DNA of 45,718 nt from Betaproteobacteria bacterium (GTDB lineage: Bacteria; Acidobacteriota; Terriglobia; Acidiferrales; UBA7541): NCBI GenBank assembly GCA_903970165.1, contig CAJCHZ010000070.1:1-45718 (forward strand), read 5' to 3'. Shown here piece by piece: positions 42,445-45,718 of this stretch (positions are counted from its first letter, which is position 1; the number at the start of each line of letters is the position of its first letter). The position numbers were made by a program, and so were the translations under genes. The notes beneath the pieces were generated by a model. The model saw only the letters and a program-made list of their open reading frames with translations, was not told the DNA's origin and made no database searches.

Positions 42445-42792
42445 ATGAAGCAGAAAACAGACGTTCTGCAAGGCACTTTGGCCCTGATGGTCCTCAAGAC
42501 TCTCGATGTTTTGGGGCCACTGCACGGATATGGGATTGCGCGGCGCATCGAGCAGATCAGCGGAGATGTGCTGGCGGTGAATCAGGGCACTTTGTATCCC
42601 GTTCTGCTTAGACTCGAACAAGAAGGGGCGATCGCGTCGGATTGGGGCGCGTCGGAGAATAACCGGCGGGCGCGCTTCTATCGGTTGACGAAAGAAGGAC
42701 GCAGGCAACTGCAGGTGGAGACCCAGGGCTGGGAGCAGACGGCGGCGATCATCGGGCGTTTCTTTGAAGTGAAAGCGGAGGATTTGTCATGA
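42445..42792 (+). CDS. PadR-family transcriptional regulator
   Basis: A 115-residue protein from ATG 42445; the longer frame to 42340 adds residues unlike the family. The PadR winged-helix pattern is complete: LQGTLALMVLKTLDVLGPLHGYGIARRIEQISG, then NQGTLYPVLLRLEQEGAIASDW and RRARFYRLTKEGRRQL for the recognition helix and wing. This short form, which lacks the long C-terminal dimer domain, is the type that precedes duplicated permease genes in Acidobacteria. Its stop overlaps the next ATG by four bases. It probably represses its own operon. With the permease broken, its target may be lost or elsewhere. Confidence 0.92.
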   Translation: MKQKTDVLQGTLALMVLKTLDVLGPLHGYGIARRIEQISGDVLAVNQGTLYPVLLRLEQEGAIASDWGASENNRRARFYRLTKEGRRQLQVETQGWEQTAAIIGRFFEVKAEDLS

Positions 42793-43937
42793 GATCCACG
42801 AGGCGTTTTTTCTCGCGTTTGGTCAAGCCTGCAACCAGGCGAGCACAGGACGAGAGATTGAAAGAAGAGATTGCAGGTCACATCGCTCTCCAAACCGAGG
42901 AAAATCTTCGCGCGGGTTTATCGCCGGTGGAAGCGAGGCGGCAAGCGATGCTGAAATTTGGCGGCGTCGAGGGATGAAGCAGGATTATCGGGCCACGGGC
43001 GGGCTGATGTTGATTGAGGATTTTTTGCAGGATGTGCCATTCGCGTGGCGCATGCTGCGCAAATCGCCGGGATTTTCGATCGTGGCGGTGGCCACGCTGG
43101 CGTTCGCGATCGGTGCTAACTCCGTGGTGCTTGGAGTGCTCAATGGGCTGATCCTGCGGCCCTTGAATGTACCGCAAGCGCGAAGCTTGTGGGGAATCGA
43201 GCGCGGAAGCGATAAGGCGATCAATCACTCGTATCCGGATTACCGCGATCTGCGCGAGCGCAACCGGAGTTTTGAGGATCTCGCGGCTTATAACGTGACT
43301 TCGGTGACTGTGGATACGGGCAACAATCCAGTCGGCGCATGGATCCTGGAGACGACGGGGAACTACTTTGACGTGTTAGGGATTCAGCCGTGCCTTGGGC
43401 GATTTTTTCACGCTTCCGACGAGCATGGGCCGAACAGTGCGCCGTACATCGTGCTGACGTATGTGTTCTGGCAGAGCCATTTTCAAAGTGACCGAGGGGT
43501 TGTGGGGCGCGTTGTGCAGCTGGACAAACACCCTTTCACTATTCTGGGTGTAGCACCGCCGGAGTTTCGCGGGACACTGCTGATTGTGAATCCCGATTTT
43601 GGGGTGCCGTTGGTGAATCAAGAACAGGTCGAGGGAGAAAATGTTCTGGAGGTTCGTGGACATCGCGGACTGTTGATGGTGTTTGGACACCTGAAGACTG
43701 GAGTAACTCCAGCGCAGGCGGTTGCCGATCTAAATTCCGTTGGTGCGGATCTGGAAAAAACCTATCCGAAGGACGATGCGCAGATGACCTTCCCGCTGAC
43801 GCGGCCGGGTCTTGCGGGAGACTGGTTGGGCGGTCCCTTGCGCGCGTTTCTAGCCGGATTGATGCTGCTGGCGGGATTAATTCTGCTGGCGGCGTGCGCT
43901 TTCGATTGATCCGATGAAGCTGCTGCGTGAGGAGTGA
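42789..43937 (+). pseudogene. Broken duplicated FtsX/MacB permease (ADOP type): frameshift plus internal deletion
   Basis: The first frame (42789-42977) encodes the typical N-terminus of these permeases (EEIAGHIALQTEENLRAGLS...AMLKFGGVEG). The expected continuation MKQDYR... is found in another frame from 42974, so about one base is missing near 42969-42974. The second frame runs through the first membrane segment and MacB periplasmic region to a mid-protein membrane segment (LLAGLILLAACA) at about 43,900. Then come bases encoding RALSIDPMKLLREE and a stop at 43935-43937, which match the usual C-terminus of the family but in a third relation. The whole is about 380 codons against roughly 800 for a full gene, so about half is deleted. 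A functional product is unlikely. Confidence 0.85.
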
Positions 43938-43956
43938 AGCGGTGGGAGAGACCGCT

Positions 43957-45718
43957 TCATTCTTCGCGCAGGGCGATTAGAGGATCGACGCGTGTGGCGC
44001 GGCGCGCGGGAAAGTAGCACGCGAAAAATGCCACGGCGGCCAGGATCGCTGCGACGGATAGGAATGTGGATGGATCATTCGGGCCGATTCCGAAGAGCAT
44101 AGAGCGGAAGACTTCGGTGACAAACGCTGCTCCGATGAGGCCTGCAACCAATCCGATGGTGACGGTGCGCATGCCTTCTGCCAGGGCCATGCGCAGAATG
44201 TCCGGGCGCTGGGCGCCGAGAGCCACGCGGATGCCGAGTTCGTGGGTGCGCTGGCTGAAGGAATAGGACATCACGCCGTAAATGCCAACGGCGGCGAGCA
44301 ACAACGCGACAGCGGCAAAAACACCGAGAAGCTCGAGAGCGAAGCGGCGGTCGGCGACGGATCTGGAGATGATTTGATCCATGGAGCTGATGCTGTGGAC
44401 CGGAACGTTCGAATCGATGGCTTCGACTTCGTGACGAACAGCTTCCCCGAGACCTTCGACGTCGGCGGCCTGGCTGCGCAGAAAGACTACCGCGTTGACC
44501 GGCGCGAACTGTCCAAGGGGGACATAGATATGCGGCACGCCGGGAGACTCAAAACCGTCGGACTTGATGTCGCCTGCGACGCCGACGATGGTGAGTCCAT
44601 TCAAGCCGCGCCCAAAATTGAACTTAATCTCCTGCCCTAAGGGATTTTCGTTGGGCCAGTACTGGCGCGCGAGAGTTTCGTCGATTACGGCGACCGGTTT
44701 CGTTTTGTAGGTGTCGAGGGTGCTGAAGTTGCGGCCGCTCTTCAGAGGAACTTCCATGGTGCGGAAATATTGCGAGTCTACGACGGCGATGTCCGCGACC
44801 GGGTTGCGCTGGGATTCCGTGGGGTGGCCCGGAATGGAAAAGACAGAATAGTTTCGTCCGGAGTTCATGGGCAACGTATCGTTCCCTGAGATGGAGGCTT
44901 GTTCCACACCGGGCAGAGTGGCGATACGGCGGTAGACTTCGAGAAGGAAATCGGCGCGCTTTTCCTCGACGCTGTAGGGATCCTTGGCGGGATCGTTGGA
45001 TTGCGGAATCCAGATTTGGACCGTGGTCAGATGGTCTGGATTGAAGCCTGGATGCACTTCGAGCACACGCCAGAAGCTGCGCAGCAGCAAGCCCGCGCCG
45101 ACCAGCAGAACAATGGAAAAAGCTACCTCGGAAATAACCAGGACGCGCGAAACACGAGTGTGGCGTATGCCTACGCCTGATCCGCGGCCGCCTTCCCGCA
45201 AATTTTCCAACTGATCCATTTTTGCAGATTGCAGCGCGGGGACCAGACCGAAGATGACGCCCGTAAGTATCGAGAGAAGGAAAGCGAAGAAAAGCACGCT
45301 GGCGCTGATGCCCACTTCATTGAGGCGAGGAATGTCAGCGGGAGCGAGCCGGATGATTGCGTTTTTCAGGATTACGACGGTAAGCAGAGCGACTATTCCG
45401 GAGATCACGGAAAGGAGCGTACTTTCGGTCAGCAATTGGCTTATCAAGCGGGCGCGGCTTGCGCCCATGGTCAGTCGAATAGCGATTTCGCGGCGCCGTC
45501 CAGAAGAGCGGGCCAGGAGGAGATTGGCAATGTTTACGCACGCGATCAGCAGAACGAAACCTACCGCACCGAGAATGAGGAACAGCTCGGCGCTCTGCGG
45601 CCCGACCAGATCTTCTTTTATTGGAACGAGTCGCACGGCCCAAGAGGAAGCGGCGGGGTAGTCCGTGGGATACAGGCGTGTGAGTTGCTCGATGTAGCCA
45701 TCGAGCTGCGATTGGGCC
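43957..45718 (-). CDS. Duplicated FtsX/MacB permease (ADOP type), 5' end beyond the window
   Basis: The frame is open to the right edge, so about 587 C-terminal residues are seen and the N-terminus is missing. The visible part contains the first FtsX segment (FLILGAVGFVLLIACVNIAN), three further helices, a MacB-like periplasmic domain (from HTRVSRVLVISEVAFSIV to about the DQIISRSVADRRF segment) and the second FtsX domain (FAAVALLLAAVGIYGVMSYS to ACYFPARRATRVDPLIALREE). These permeases lack a fused ATPase and are numerous in Acidobacteria; their substrate is not known. It converges on the broken copy, with only about 20 bases between them. Confidence 0.92.
   Translation of the reverse strand, partial: AQSQLDGYIEQLTRLYPTDYPAASSWAVRLVPIKEDLVGPQSAELFLILGAVGFVLLIACVNIANLLLARSSGRRREIAIRLTMGASRARLISQLLTESTLLSVISGIVALLTVVILKNAIIRLAPADIPRLNEVGISASVLFFAFLLSILTGVIFGLVPALQSAKMDQLENLREGGRGSGVGIRHTRVSRVLVISEVAFSIVLLVGAGLLLRSFWRVLEVHPGFNPDHLTTVQIWIPQSNDPAKDPYSVEEKRADFLLEVYRRIATLPGVEQASISGNDTLPMNSGRNYSVFSIPGHPTESQRNPVADIAVVDSQYFRTMEVPLKSGRNFSTLDTYKTKPVAVIDETLARQYWPNENPLGQEIKFNFGRGLNGLTIVGVAGDIKSDGFESPGVPHIYVPLGQFAPVNAVVFLRSQAADVEGLGEAVRHEVEAIDSNVPVHSISSMDQIISRSVADRRFALELLGVFAAVALLLAAVGIYGVMSYSFSQRTHELGIRVALGAQRPDILRMALAEGMRTVTIGLVAGLIGAAFVTEVFRSMLFGIGPNDPSTFLSVAAILAAVAFFACYFPARRATRVDPLIALREE

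Overview
The window looks like a piece of an Acidobacteriota chromosome, probably of the Terriglobia type. This is inferred from gene content, not from a marker gene. The supporting content is a PadR regulator coupled to a large duplicated FtsX/MacB permease, a DUF1800 protein, several small orphan PilZ proteins, a huge sedolisin with Ig-like repeats, a Kelch lipoprotein, SpoIVB-like S55 peptidase fused by overlap to a beta-propeller gene, and dispersed palindromic intergenic repeats. I found no rRNA, tRNA, CRISPR array, phage module or insertion sequence.

Layout. 1-3.8 kb: end of an unrecognised low-complexity protein, a PQQ-type sugar dehydrogenase with a fused cytochrome c, and a short-chain NAD(P) reductase. 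3.9-7.7 kb: a PilZ protein and a Kelch lipoprotein. 7.8-15.2 kb: DUF1800 protein, dienelactone hydrolase, membrane-anchored serine hydrolase, Tat-exported Gfo/Idh/MocA oxidoreductase and a small membrane protein. 15.4-19.7 kb: a coupled S55 peptidase and beta-propeller pair. 19.8-25.5 kb: PilZ, membrane protein, M1 aminopeptidase, type-B carboxylesterase and a PLP threonine/serine dehydratase. 25.5-31.0 kb: a long leader, the sedolisin and a very strong terminator. 31.2-31.9 kb: two overlapping degenerate PilZ genes. 32.0-35.9 kb: a three-gene polyprenyl-phosphate sugar module (YdjC deacetylase, GT2, ArnT-like GT39). 35.9-39.7 kb: a divergent tryptophan-dioxygenase-like gene, flavin reductase, acyltransferase and a small membrane protein. 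39.8-42.0 kb: an outer-membrane barrel and multicopper oxidase operon. 42.4-45.7 kb: a PadR gene followed by a broken permease, facing an intact permease that runs off the right edge.

Much of the coding capacity is for exported proteins: peptidases, esterases, oxidoreductases and beta-propellers with signal peptides or Tat signals. This suits a soil saprotroph that degrades polymers outside the cytoplasm. The most coherent pathway is the glycan module at 32.0-35.9 kb. The most unusual single proteins are the short dioxygenase-like protein and the S55 peptidase with permuted motif order. No wholly new system can be claimed from sequence alone. The best candidates are the S55/beta-propeller pair, the short dioxygenase subfamily and the structured-looking leader before the sedolisin.
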